Below are positions 9,287 to 17,613 of a stretch of 64,000 nt of DNA, piece by piece (the stretch's first letter is position 1; the number at the start of each line of letters is the position of its first letter). The notes beneath the pieces are model-generated. The model worked only from the letters and a program-made list of their open reading frames with translations, made no database searches and was not told the DNA's origin. The stretch is from Aeoliella sp052161615 (GTDB lineage: Bacteria; Planctomycetota; Planctomycetia; Pirellulales; Lacipirellulaceae): assembly GCF_052161615.1 (NCBI RefSeq), contig NZ_CP197417.1, positions 930,001-994,000 on the forward strand, given 5' to 3'. A program made the position numbers and the translations under genes.

Positions 9287-11212
9287 CTACGATCGCGCCG
9301 GCCCACCCATTGTATCAGCAGTCGCCTGACCGAGATGACGGCCGTTCGCCGTGCGGTCGTCCGCCGAGTTGTCCTCTGGCTTCTTGAGCGTCAGCGTGGC
9401 GTCACCCAGCACGCTCCAAAAATAAGATCGCTTGCGATCGATCTCGCCACGGTTGTGCTTGTCCCCCTTCGTCCCCGACTCGTAGGCAAAGTAGTCGGCC
9501 CAGGCCTCGCCGAAGGTCTCTCCTCGCCGCAGCGACTCAACAAACCCTCGCGGCTCGTCGTAGTACACCTTCGCGCGCCCGACCAGCGACAATCCGTTCC
9601 CCATCAACAGCAGCGCCTCGGCGCTCTGGTACCGGCCGTAATCGCGATGAGTAAACGGAAGCTTACTCGCACTGGCCGGCGTGACGCTGTTGCAGCCGGT
9701 GTGATGGTAGAACGCGGGCTCCGCCGCCACCTGACCATTCTCCCACAGCGTTCGCATCAAGAACCAATTAAACATTCCACGCCCGGACGAAGCCGCGAGC
9801 GACGGTTCCAATCGATCACCGCGCGGCGTCCACGACCAGCATGCACCCGCCTCGCCAATCAACTCGTCGAGCACCTCAGCGTCGCCATTGCGAAACTGAC
9901 TTCCCTGCGGAAAGCTATGCGCACGGATCGTCCGCAGCACCGACGGATAGGCCATCCACGCCGCGAAGTCCGTGAGCTGCGGGCGGTTCCGAACATCGGC
10001 CATTCGGCGATCGTCGTGCGACTGCCAGTCGTCCGCCGCGTGACGCATCACCCGATAGCCTGAAGGCAAATCGCACGAGATGGCCGAGGGCCGCCACGCG
10101 ATCGAACTAGCGCCGGTGCGATAGGCATGGTTGCGGGCGAAGTAGTCGACCAATAGCCCGAGTTCCATCTCCGCATCGGCGTCCCAGATACCATTCCGCC
10201 AATCAGGCACCTGCTTCTCACTCGCAAACGTCACGGACTGAGGCCGGCCCTTATCGTCCAGCAGTTGCTTGCCCTCTTCGCCGCGAATGTCCTCCCGCGG
10301 TTTCCACGCAATCCCCGCCGCATTGATCCGCGACACCAGAATCTCCGGGTGCGCGATCGCGTTGGGTAGTTTTTTGTCCTCAGCGGTGCACTCGGAATCC
10401 ATCTTATGCGCTCCCACGCGAATCATCGGCGGGCGAGTGCTCTTGGTGCGCGATTCAACGACTCTCAGCTCTCCATCGGCGATGTGAAAAAAGTCCTCGT
10501 AGCGTTTCGACTTCACTTCCCCGTCGAGCGAGCGAGCACTGTAGTTCTCTCCCATCGGCTCCTCGAACACCGCAATGGTGCTCGGCAGTTCGGTCGACTC
10601 GCGGACGTATAAGTCCTCCCAATTCCCATCGAGGTCCGCCAACACGATGTCCGCACGCGGCGCGATTGGCTCCGGCACTCGGGCCAGGTAATGCACCTTC
10701 TTGTACTTCTTCTCGTCGGACTTGTTCTTGCGAAGCGTCACGTCTCCCTGCTTGTGCCAGTTGCACGAGCGAACCAAGTACGCGTCCGGAAACCGCCCCA
10801 CCAGCACCACGCCGGCAAGTGCGTGGTCGCGATGCAGTACCCGTAGCACTTCGCGCAGCGCGAGCAGGTGCTCGCCATCGCGGTGCAGGTTGTCGGTCGC
10901 GAATTCGATCGCCAGCACGTCCGCCGCGTAACCCTCGTTCGCGAGATCCTTCGCCCATTGATCGACCGATGTGCGAAGCTCGCCGTCCGCATCGATCTCC
11001 AGCAGTCGCTTCTCGACGAACATCACGATCCGCCCTGCCGGCCGCTTGGCAGTGTGGCTCGCCAGCAGTTCGAGCGATTCAATCTCGCCCCGCCCATCCG
11101 ACTTCCAGTCGTATTTCGAGAACTTGGCGCAGACCTCGGCGAGCGGCGACTCAATCGGCTCGGCACAAACCGGCGAGACCGTCGCGATCAATAGTAGCGT
11201 GTGCGCAATCAT
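9287..11212 (-). CDS. Secreted protein with possible caspase-like (C25/gingipain-type) fold
   Basis: The product is 641 residues with signal peptide MIAHTLLLIATVSPVCA. The segment AGVVLVGRFPDAYLVR and the later order YHHTGCN, AEALLLMGNGLSLVGRA, GETFGEAWADYF and SYFWSVLGDATLTL resemble the C25 pattern, in which a His/Cys pair is followed by an 'accidental absence of shop' region, then GxAxxxY and LLGDPTL. The Cys in HHTGCN could be the nucleophile, but the match is loose and a peptidase role is an inference. The frame is open upstream to 11590; the start at 11212 is chosen for the signal peptide. It lies directly upstream of the SASA esterase. Confidence 0.55.
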   Translation of the reverse strand: MIAHTLLLIATVSPVCAEPIESPLAEVCAKFSKYDWKSDGRGEIESLELLASHTAKRPAGRIVMFVEKRLLEIDADGELRTSVDQWAKDLANEGYAADVLAIEFATDNLHRDGEHLLALREVLRVLHRDHALAGVVLVGRFPDAYLVRSCNWHKQGDVTLRKNKSDEKKYKKVHYLARVPEPIAPRADIVLADLDGNWEDLYVRESTELPSTIAVFEEPMGENYSARSLDGEVKSKRYEDFFHIADGELRVVESRTKSTRPPMIRVGAHKMDSECTAEDKKLPNAIAHPEILVSRINAAGIAWKPREDIRGEEGKQLLDDKGRPQSVTFASEKQVPDWRNGIWDADAEMELGLLVDYFARNHAYRTGASSIAWRPSAISCDLPSGYRVMRHAADDWQSHDDRRMADVRNRPQLTDFAAWMAYPSVLRTIRAHSFPQGSQFRNGDAEVLDELIGEAGACWSWTPRGDRLEPSLAASSGRGMFNWFLMRTLWENGQVAAEPAFYHHTGCNSVTPASASKLPFTHRDYGRYQSAEALLLMGNGLSLVGRAKVYYDEPRGFVESLRRGETFGEAWADYFAYESGTKGDKHNRGEIDRKRSYFWSVLGDATLTLKKPEDNSADDRTANGRHLGQATADTMGGPARS

Positions 11213-11393
11213 CCAGTGGGTGTGGTACACGACGAATCTCCGAGCGTTCGGATGCGAGGCGGGACGGCCGGGGGCCGCGGGAGTGGGGTGGGAAGCGAGT
11301 TTACTCGCCAACTCCATTTTACGAGCCAGTTCCCGCGAAACGTACATGAGAATAGAGCAGACGAGTTCCAACAATTGAGCACCGATTCGATCC

Positions 11394-11424
11394 ATTGTGG
11401 GAGGGCTCTCCGAGCCCGGTTGCC
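11394..11424. repeat. Short hairpin repeat, copy 1 (GGGCTCTCCGAGCCC type)
   Basis: The sequence around GAGGGCTCTCCGAGCCCG forms a small stem and recurs almost unchanged at 46313-46344. Both copies sit just outside coding regions. Two copies in 64 kb suggest a dispersed family. Confidence 0.6.
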
Positions 11425-11535
11425 CACCGCAGTACTCCCCCCACAGGAGATGCCACGAGGCCATCACCGCTCTACGGCTAACTGCAGCCACCCCCAGCGT
11501 TGGCGACGGCCAACTCCCCGTGTATGCTCCAACGC

Positions 11536-12825
11536 ATGCCAACGCTACCCACCCCGCCCCCCGCCGCTCGCCACTGGCGACTCGACCCACGCGTCACCTA
11601 TCTAAACCACGGCTCCTACGGTGCGTGTCCCACGGCCGTGCTCGACGCACAGGCTAAGTGGCGCGATCAAATGGAGGCCGACGCCGTCTCGTTCTTCGCG
11701 CGAGGACTGTTCGACATGCTCGACCGCTCGCGCCGCGCGCTAGCCGCTGAGTTCGGTGGCGAGGCAGGGGACTACGTCTTCTGTCGCAACGCCACCACCG
11801 CCGTCGAAACGATCCTCGAAAACGTCGCGCGAGGTCATGGGCTTGCGGATGGTCGTCCACTCGGTCCCGGCGACGAACTCCTGGCGTTCGACCACGAGTA
11901 CCGCGCGTGCCTCAATAACCTGAATCGCCTCGCCGCGCGAACTGGTGCTCGCGTGGTCCACGTACCAATGCCCTTGGAGCGAGAAGAACTCTGGCCAATC
12001 GGTGTCGACGAAATCGTCGAGTCACTGCTCGCTGCCGTCACCCCGCGCACTCGCATCTGCCTGCTCAGTCACATCACTAGCGCCAGCGGAGCCGTGCTGC
12101 CCGTGGCGCGAATCGTTCGCGAGCTTGAACATCGTGGAGTGACGACGGTGGTCGACGCCGCGCACGGTCCTGGCGCTGTGATGGTCGACATCGCCGCGCT
12201 CGGCTGTGCGTTCTACACGTCGAACTGCCACAAGTGGCTCTGCTCGCCCAAGGGTGCCGCGCTGTTGTGGGTCCGCCCCGACTTGCAGGACGGTTTTCGC
12301 CCACTGGTACTCAGTAACCACGCCGAGGCCAACGCGTTCCCCCTCGGGGCAGGGGAGCGAAGCAAGTACCAAATGGAGTTCGACTACACCGGCACCGACG
12401 ACTACACCGCCGCGGGTGCGGTGGCCGATGCCTTGGAGATCCTGCCCCAAATCGCCGACACCGATTGGCGAGGCATCATCGCCCGCAACCACCAGCTAGT
12501 GCTCGAAGGTCGCGATCTGTTGTGTCAACGCCTTGGCGTCGAACCACCCTACGCCGACGAACTCATCGGCCCCATGGCCACGCTGCCGCTTCCCATCGTC
12601 GAAGAATCACGCCGCCAGTCGCTAGCCGCCCGCCCCACCTACTTCGCCGACGCATTGCAAGATGCCTTGCTTACGAACCACGGCATCCAAGTCCCCGTGT
12701 GGCGCAACAAGAGCGACCTAGCCGACGGCCGCCGCTACTTCCGCATCAGCGCGCAGCTCTACAACAGCGTAGAACAGTACGAGTACTTGGCGGGCGGGCT
12801 GGTGGAAGAGCTAGAACGCGAATAG
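11536..12825 (+). CDS. PLP-dependent class V aminotransferase (isopenicillin N epimerase-like)
   Basis: The fold type I family signature is clear: YLNHGSYGACP at the N-terminus, VVDAAHGPG (the Asp that holds the pyridine nitrogen) and NCHKWLCSPKGAA, where the Lys forms the Schiff base. At about 430 residues it matches the isopenicillin-N-epimerase/cysteine-desulfurase-like group, whose members include epimerases, lyases and desulfurases. The substrate cannot be deduced. Starts at 11536 (MPTLPTP), 11524 or a TTG at 11500 are all possible; none has a strong ribosome binding site. It is divergent from the gene at 9287 and stands alone. Confidence 0.88.
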   Translation: MPTLPTPPPAARHWRLDPRVTYLNHGSYGACPTAVLDAQAKWRDQMEADAVSFFARGLFDMLDRSRRALAAEFGGEAGDYVFCRNATTAVETILENVARGHGLADGRPLGPGDELLAFDHEYRACLNNLNRLAARTGARVVHVPMPLEREELWPIGVDEIVESLLAAVTPRTRICLLSHITSASGAVLPVARIVRELEHRGVTTVVDAAHGPGAVMVDIAALGCAFYTSNCHKWLCSPKGAALLWVRPDLQDGFRPLVLSNHAEANAFPLGAGERSKYQMEFDYTGTDDYTAAGAVADALEILPQIADTDWRGIIARNHQLVLEGRDLLCQRLGVEPPYADELIGPMATLPLPIVEESRRQSLAARPTYFADALQDALLTNHGIQVPVWRNKSDLADGRRYFRISAQLYNSVEQYEYLAGGLVEELERE

Positions 12826-12867
12826 TGGGGTAAGCATCCTGCTTGCCATCTTCCATCTTCCCCGGTT

Positions 12868-13016
12868 GGCACGGACTTTCGGCCGACTCACGCCCCGTCA
12901 CTTCGAAGATCCACCCCGGCCGATTGTCCGTGTGCGCAGCACAAGAGGTGGCGCGTTGTCCTTTCGTCATGGGTGCCTGGGGGCGAGTTCCGCGAGCCCC
13001 CAGTGCGTTGCGCGAC
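12868..13016 (+). repeat. 150-bp dispersed repeat (family E), copy 1
   Basis: This stretch is similar over its whole length to the reverse complement of 62331-62475. Shared blocks include GACTTTCGGCCGA, GTGTCCGTGTGCGCAGCACA and CGAGCCCCCAGTG. It has no open frame of its own that is conserved. Confidence 0.75.
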
Positions 13017-13045
13017 TTGCACGAGCTCGCGCATTCTCCTCTTCA

Positions 13046-13140
13046 CAGCCGCGGAGCGGCGACAGCGCCTAGCCCGGGGCGCGAGCCCCGGGACCACTGA
13101 CCCCCCGCGCCCCAAAAGCCCCGGAGGGGCGACAGCGAAC
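13046..13140 (-). repeat. Three-hairpin repeat (family D), copy 1
   Basis: On the minus strand the element reads GCTGTCGCC-hairpin, a GC-rich middle hairpin (CCCGGGGC/GCCCCGGG arms) and a final GCTGTCGCCGCTCCGCGGC hairpin. Copies lie at 58812-58902 and 62494-62584, with a partial one at 58643-58733. The middle stem differs in sequence between copies while staying paired. Confidence 0.8.
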
Positions 13141-13167
13141 CCATACATGCAGGGAGCCTTAAGCGCG

Positions 13168-13273
13168 TGTCATTCTGAGGGGAGTAGCACGACCCGAAGA
13201 ATCTCGCCCCTGTGAGTACTTTCCCAATGGCGGAGGAGATCCTTCAGTCGCTAGGGCTCCCTCAGGATGACAC
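13168..13273. repeat. Inverted-repeat pair (family A), copy 1
   Basis: Arms of about 36 bases at 13168-13204 (TGTCATTCTGAGGGGAG...) and 13238-13273 (...CTCCCTCAGGATGACA) are imperfect reverse complements. The same arm pair is found at 31976-32115 and 37899-38345. Confidence 0.8.
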
Positions 13274-13308
13274 AGGGGCCTGTAGCTCGCAGATTTCGCG
13301 GTCCACAA

Positions 13309-13380
13309 CTATTTCCCACAAAATGTCCACGCGTACACATCAGCACTTGATAAAAGCGTGTACATCCGCTACAATGCAAC
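13309..13380 (-). repeat. 72-bp conserved element (family C), copy 1
   Basis: The reverse complement of these 72 bases aligns without gaps to 58509-58580 with roughly 80-85% identity by eye. GTACAC and GTGTAC half-sites separated by about 20 bases form an inverted repeat in both copies, followed by the shared block CATTTTGTGGGAAAT. Confidence 0.8.
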
Positions 13381-13760
13381 CGTTCGTCGTACGCGAAAGC
13401 GCACGGGGAGTGGCAGTTGTGCTTCGAGATAGCGGACCACCTTCGTCGCGGGGACCCCACCGATACGTATCGAGACGGGTGGTTTGGCCGATCAGCACCT
13501 TGGACCTGCGTTATAGGTTTACGCCAGGCTGTCTCGAACTGCGCGCCCGTGGGGCGAGGTGATACTGACGATGCCTGCCGGCAAACACGAACACCGGTTA
13601 CCCCATCCAAGTTCCACCCCGCCCAACCGCCCGACGGGATCCCGTCACTTTTTTTAAGAGCCGTATGCCATTGGCCGTAGGCCGTATCAAGCTCCGCGCC
13701 GATACGGCGCTTGACGCTTAACCTTATCGCAAATACTCCTCCACTCACGCACCCAGTCTC

Positions 13761-13851
13761 GTAGCCACGAAGTGGCGCGCTTCGACAGCCCAGGACGAAG
13801 TCCTGGGAACCCGTTGCCAACAACGACCCTAGTCCCGAAGGGACGCGCTAC
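13761..13851 (-). repeat. Triple small-hairpin repeat (family F), copy 1
   Basis: Three short hairpins (GTCCCTTCGGGAC, CCCAGGACTTCGTCCTGGG and GCCACTTCGTGGC on the minus strand) appear in the same order at 58313-58403 on the plus strand. Both copies lie a few hundred bases from a family C element. Confidence 0.7.
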
Positions 13852-14132
13852 CCCTACGCGCCTGCGTGAGATAGCGTGCTCTTTCAGAGCCAACAATTAA
13901 AACTACCCATCCCTAACCAGGCGTGCGCCCTGGCCTATCAAAGCGCGCTCCTTTGGAGCTAAACGCTTCGCGTCTTTGCGACTTGGCGTGAGAAAATGAT
14001 AAACGCCTGGCCAATCAATCACACCATGGGCAGGTAGAAAAAAGTCGACAGGTGAAGCGCCACACGCGCCGCAGGCATAATACGGCCACGTGTGCCGAGG
14101 GACTTCGCACCCTTGTGAGGGCGTCACAGCAA

Positions 14133-14393
14133 TTACATCCGCCTGAGTAGTTGGTCGTATTCGGCGTGGGTGCCAATCCAGAACCCAACCAGAGCTCCCT
14201 CTTCTTCGACCGCCACAGCACGGTAATGAATCCCGACCCGCACCGACCACATGCGCCCTACCTTCTTGAGGTGTAGGGATGGATGGCGAGGATCGTCTCG
14301 AAGAAGCCGATAGCACTCTCTCGCCAACTGCTGAATATCATGCGGAAGCCGCCGAAAATCCTGCCAGAACCTGGGGTTGGCTCGATGCTTCAC
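14133..14393 (-). CDS. RelE/ParE-superfamily toxin
   Basis: The 86-residue product has the small basic RelE/ParE layout: an N-terminal helical part (FWQDFRRLPHDIQQLAREC), then HPSLHLKKVG and WSVRVGIHYRAVAV, which match the central beta-sheet with conserved Arg, and a C-terminal FWIGTHAEYDQLL typical of HigB/YafQ-like toxins. It should act as an mRNA endonuclease on the ribosome or as a gyrase poison; which one cannot be told. It overlaps the antitoxin stop by four bases, with the antitoxin first. Confidence 0.82.
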   Translation of the reverse strand: MKHRANPRFWQDFRRLPHDIQQLARECYRLLRDDPRHPSLHLKKVGRMWSVRVGIHYRAVAVEEEGALVGFWIGTHAEYDQLLRRM

Positions 14394-14590
14394 AGCTCCG
14401 TCGTCCGTCCAGCCTGGAGGTCCGCGATGGCTTCGTTCGCCAGATCATCCAACCTTCCGGCCAATACGTCCTCTTCGAACTGTTGATCCCACTGGGCGGC
14501 ATCGAACTCGGCGAACCAATTTCGAAAGGCGCTTAGGTCATTGGGAGGTAGTTGGCGAATCGCTGCTTCGATTTCTTGAACCGTGCTCAT
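14390..14590 (-). CDS. Antitoxin partner of the RelE/ParE-like toxin
   Basis: The 66-residue acidic product (MSTVQEIEAAIRQLPPNDLS start; WFAEFDAAQWDQQFEED in the middle) matches the short antitoxins commonly paired with such toxins in planctomycetes and cyanobacteria. GGAG stands six bases before the ATG at 14590, so this start is preferred over ATGs at 14593 and 14602. A four-base overlap with the toxin gene implies translational coupling. Confidence 0.8.
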   Translation of the reverse strand: MSTVQEIEAAIRQLPPNDLSAFRNWFAEFDAAQWDQQFEEDVLAGRLDDLANEAIADLQAGRTTEL

Positions 14591-14745
14591 CATGGGCTCC
14601 ATTAGAGTTGGACACCACCATTATACCTCGCCGATATCCACGAACCAAACAGCGAAGTCGTTACGCCGTTGCAGAAGAGACTGCGTGCGAATTCCTCCCA
14701 TCGCACGCTAAGCGCGCCCGCCGGGCAAACCCCACCCCGCGCCAA

Positions 14746-16068
14746 CTACCCCGCGACGACCGCCAGCACCGAGGCTTGGCCTTGGGGGGTGACGCTCAGC
14801 TTCAGGAAGCTTTTGCCGGGCGATTGCTCGCCCGTGGCGACGGTGATGCCGCACTCGGGGTCGGGGGTTTCGTAGTTCAGCGTCTTGGGAAGCTGGCCGT
14901 TCTTGAGGGCGAGCAGACTGCCCGCGAGTTCCACCACACCACTCGCGGCGCCGAGGTTGCCGAAGTAACTCTTCAGCGAAGTCACCGGCACGGTTTTGCC
15001 AGCGTCACCGAGCGCGGTGCGGATGGCGGCCGCTTCGTGCTGATCGCCAGACTTGGTGCCCAGGCCGTGGGCGTTGATGTGGCCGACGTTCTCGGGGGCG
15101 AGCTTTGCGTCGCGCAGGGCAGCGGCAATCGCATTGGCCAGCGCCTTCTCGGTGTCGCCGCGAAGTTGTCGATCGGCGACCAGGCTCGAACCGACGCCCA
15201 CCACTTCGCCATAGATCTTCGCGCCGCGGGCCTTGGCGTGTTCGTACTCTTCGAGCACCACGGTCCCCGCACCTTCGCCCGCCACCATACCGGTGCGGTT
15301 CTTGTCGAACGGTCGGCATGCGGCACTTGGCTCGCAGCTTTGATCGGCGAGTTCGCCCGACTGCATGGCGTGGATTGCCTGCATCGGCAAAATGCGTGTG
15401 CCGGTTGCCCCGGCTACCATCACATCGGCGTGCCCGCGCGAGATGGTGGTGAAGGCTTCGCCCACTGCCATGTTGCTCGAGGTCTCGCGCATGGTGAGCG
15501 AGTTGTTCGGGCCGCGGAAGTCGTTGAGAATAGCGATGTGGCTCGCCGGCATGTTTGGCAAGTACTTCAGCATCCACAGCGGCGTCATCTGGTCGAGGCC
15601 TTCGGTGCCCCAATCCGTGTAGTCGAACTGACCCTCTTCGGTGCACTTGCGAATGCCATCGACGTAGTCTTCAGGCACGGTCAGCATGTAGTCGCTGCCG
15701 AGCACGACGCCCGCACGCTCGGGATCGATCGAGCCCGCAGTGATGCCCGCATCCGCCAGAGCAAGTTCCGCAGCGGCCACTGCCATCTGCGTCTCGCGGC
15801 ACATGACCTTGAGCGCCTTGCGGATCGACTTTTGCTTGTCCTTTTCGAGCTCGCCAAAATTGGAGATGTCGCCCGTAAACTGCCGGCACTCGCCCGCGAA
15901 TTTCATCGGCAATCCTGCCGACTCCACAGGCAGCGTATCGCAGTTGGTGATGCCGCTGGTGCCGGAAGAGAGTGCCGACCAGACGTCGTCCACTCGACTG
16001 CCCAGCGGGCACACGACACCAATACCGGTAACGACAACACGACGGGGCTGGGCGGTGGGATCACTCAT
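14746..16068 (-). CDS. Beta-ketoacyl-ACP synthase paralogue lacking the catalytic cysteine
   Basis: The 440-residue product has the full FabF-type thiolase fold: VVVTGIGVVCPLGSRVDDVW at the start, FDKNRTGMVAGEGAG and INAHGLGTKSGD near the end. Lined up with the true FabF of this window (29232-30467), the active-site segment TACAS reads RETSS, so Cys is replaced by Glu. KSQLGHLLGA reads KSYFGNLGAA, so the second His is Asn; the first His (NAHG) is kept. Condensation by the normal mechanism should be impossible; decarboxylation, as in KSQ or chain-length-factor proteins, or a structural partner role is conceivable. It is a stand-alone gene, 69 bases downstream of 16138-17400. Confidence 0.85.
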   Translation of the reverse strand: MSDPTAQPRRVVVTGIGVVCPLGSRVDDVWSALSSGTSGITNCDTLPVESAGLPMKFAGECRQFTGDISNFGELEKDKQKSIRKALKVMCRETQMAVAAAELALADAGITAGSIDPERAGVVLGSDYMLTVPEDYVDGIRKCTEEGQFDYTDWGTEGLDQMTPLWMLKYLPNMPASHIAILNDFRGPNNSLTMRETSSNMAVGEAFTTISRGHADVMVAGATGTRILPMQAIHAMQSGELADQSCEPSAACRPFDKNRTGMVAGEGAGTVVLEEYEHAKARGAKIYGEVVGVGSSLVADRQLRGDTEKALANAIAAALRDAKLAPENVGHINAHGLGTKSGDQHEAAAIRTALGDAGKTVPVTSLKSYFGNLGAASGVVELAGSLLALKNGQLPKTLNYETPDPECGITVATGEQSPGKSFLKLSVTPQGQASVLAVVAG

Positions 16069-16137
16069 AGTCTTGGCAGAATACCAAATCGCAAAGTCTT
16101 AGGTGAGGGTCCACCAGCCGCTAGCAACCGGGCCGAT

Positions 16138-17400
16138 CTAATACCGCCCGTGGAAGCTCGCGGGATTGCGGTTAGCGGTCGAGACGGGGGCATTCGGGGC
16201 GGCCGGCGGCAGGACGCTTCCCTTGGCCTCGATAAACACCAGCGCGTCCGCGCGGGCCGCCGACTTCAGCATAGGAATCGCCGAGGTCAGGGCGTTTTCC
16301 TTCGTCGGTCCGGGCGTACCAATCACGCCCATCGACAACAGAAGTACTTGGTCGGTCGGCCAGCGGAATCGCTCGTGCAGATTCGCCATGCTCACCTGTG
16401 GCACCTGAACCTCCATTCGCTGGTTCTGTGCCACGGGGGTCGGAATGTCGAGCACCACCGGCACCAACTTCTCCACCTGGTGCAGCCGCAGTTTGAGCAC
16501 CGCGTCGCACGTCGACTTGTCGAGCGAGAGCAGCGGACTGAACTCGAGCGAGAAACCTTCTTCGAGCTGACCTTGTTCGGGTTGGAAGCCAGGCCACACG
16601 TTGGGCGTGGGAAGCACGCCTTTAATGTACGATCGCGGACGCATGGTGCTGATCAGGATCGATTGACCGTTGCCGACAAGCTGCGTTGGCGAATTGAACT
16701 CGCGGTAGTCGCTTCGACGCGTGAGGTCGGCGAGCAGTTGGGCGACGTTTTCCTTCGCCATGATCCAGCCTTGCACGCCTGGCGACTGCACCGGCAGTGG
16801 CGTCATCAGCGGCAGCGCCTTGGCCCGCCAGTTAGGGCTGGTGACCGTCGCCACGCGGAGCGAGAACGCTTCGGCTTCCGACTGTTGATTCACATAACGA
16901 TCGACGATGTCGGCGACCATGGCCTGCATCTCGGGCGTGTGGTACACGCGGAGCGTGTCATGGTTAGCGCTGAGAATGCCCAGCGGCTCGGAGTGCCACG
17001 CTTCGTAACCGGTCTCGCGAAGGATCCAGTCCACCAGCGATTGCTCGGGCTTTTCGACGCCCGCGGCGCGGGCCGTGAAAGGGCGAATGTCGTACTCCCG
17101 CCACACCTGGCCCTGATCGTTGGGAAGCGTCCCCGCACCCTTCGAAACTCTCGCCCGCGAGGGCGCCGGTCCCGTGATCGGAGTCAGCGGCGCCGCGGCA
17201 GCAGGCTGGGTGTTCGGAATCGAAGCGGGCGCACTGGCTGGAATGGGAGTGATCGGCGCAGCGGCGGGGAGCGTGGCATCGCCATAGCGACTCGCGCCAG
17301 CCGTCTGCCAGCTACCGTTGTCCTGAGCACACGTTGGTGCAGCGGTGACCAACGCCAACGTGAGTATTGCCAGCGAGAGCAGGGAAATTCGCGCGCCCAT
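16138..17400 (-). CDS. Secreted protein of unknown function
   Basis: The 420-residue product begins with a signal peptide (MGARISLLSLAILTLALVTA, cut near CAQD), followed by a Pro/Ala-rich linker and a domain from about residue 75 with VWREYDIRPFTARA, RVYHTPEMQAMVADIVDRYV and ATVTSPNWRAKALPL. The C-terminal third contains QNQRMEVQVPQVSMANLHERF. The layout of short alpha/beta segments loosely recalls secretin N-domains, but this is not firm. GGAGA precedes the ATG at 17400, which decides the start. It is divergent from the BCS1-like ATPase gene 213 bases away. Confidence 0.6.
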   Translation of the reverse strand: MGARISLLSLAILTLALVTAAPTCAQDNGSWQTAGASRYGDATLPAAAPITPIPASAPASIPNTQPAAAAPLTPITGPAPSRARVSKGAGTLPNDQGQVWREYDIRPFTARAAGVEKPEQSLVDWILRETGYEAWHSEPLGILSANHDTLRVYHTPEMQAMVADIVDRYVNQQSEAEAFSLRVATVTSPNWRAKALPLMTPLPVQSPGVQGWIMAKENVAQLLADLTRRSDYREFNSPTQLVGNGQSILISTMRPRSYIKGVLPTPNVWPGFQPEQGQLEEGFSLEFSPLLSLDKSTCDAVLKLRLHQVEKLVPVVLDIPTPVAQNQRMEVQVPQVSMANLHERFRWPTDQVLLLSMGVIGTPGPTKENALTSAIPMLKSAARADALVFIEAKGSVLPPAAPNAPVSTANRNPASFHGRY

Positions 17401-17613
17401 CGTGTCGTTCTCCATCCATGGAAATGCGCACGGCGTGCAACCCGCGCGGCGGGCGAGTATAGAAGTGCCCCGGTGATGGCACAACCCCGAAGGCTGTGGG
17501 GCGTCCGCGTGGAGTTTACACCCAGTGCTAGCAAAAACCTTTGCGGTGGTGCGAACTTCGGTGCGTCTTCGGTTGTCCTCATCGCCAACCGAATAGAACT
17601 AGAAAGTGATCCG

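Larger units (their letters stand above)
12826..14132. other. Gene-free block packed with repeats
   Basis: No convincing coding region lies here. Open frames exist but their translations match, in part, those of the block at 58.1-58.9 kb only where the DNA repeats match. At least five repeat modules are seen (12868-13016, 13046-13140, 13168-13273, 13309-13380, 13761-13851); the remaining sequence shows nothing recognisable. Confidence 0.6.

Noticed and set aside
13251..13823. Minus-strand open frame in the repeat block
   Set aside because: Its similarity to the frames near 58.5 kb comes from DNA repeats in both; no domain, signal peptide or ribosome site is seen.
14377..17613. Open plus-strand frame of over 1,000 codons joined to the BCS1-like gene
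   Set aside because: It is antisense to the ketosynthase paralogue and the secreted protein at 16138, both with clear families or signals and proper ribosome sites. Its translation is His/Arg/Gly-rich as expected for the complement of high-GC genes.
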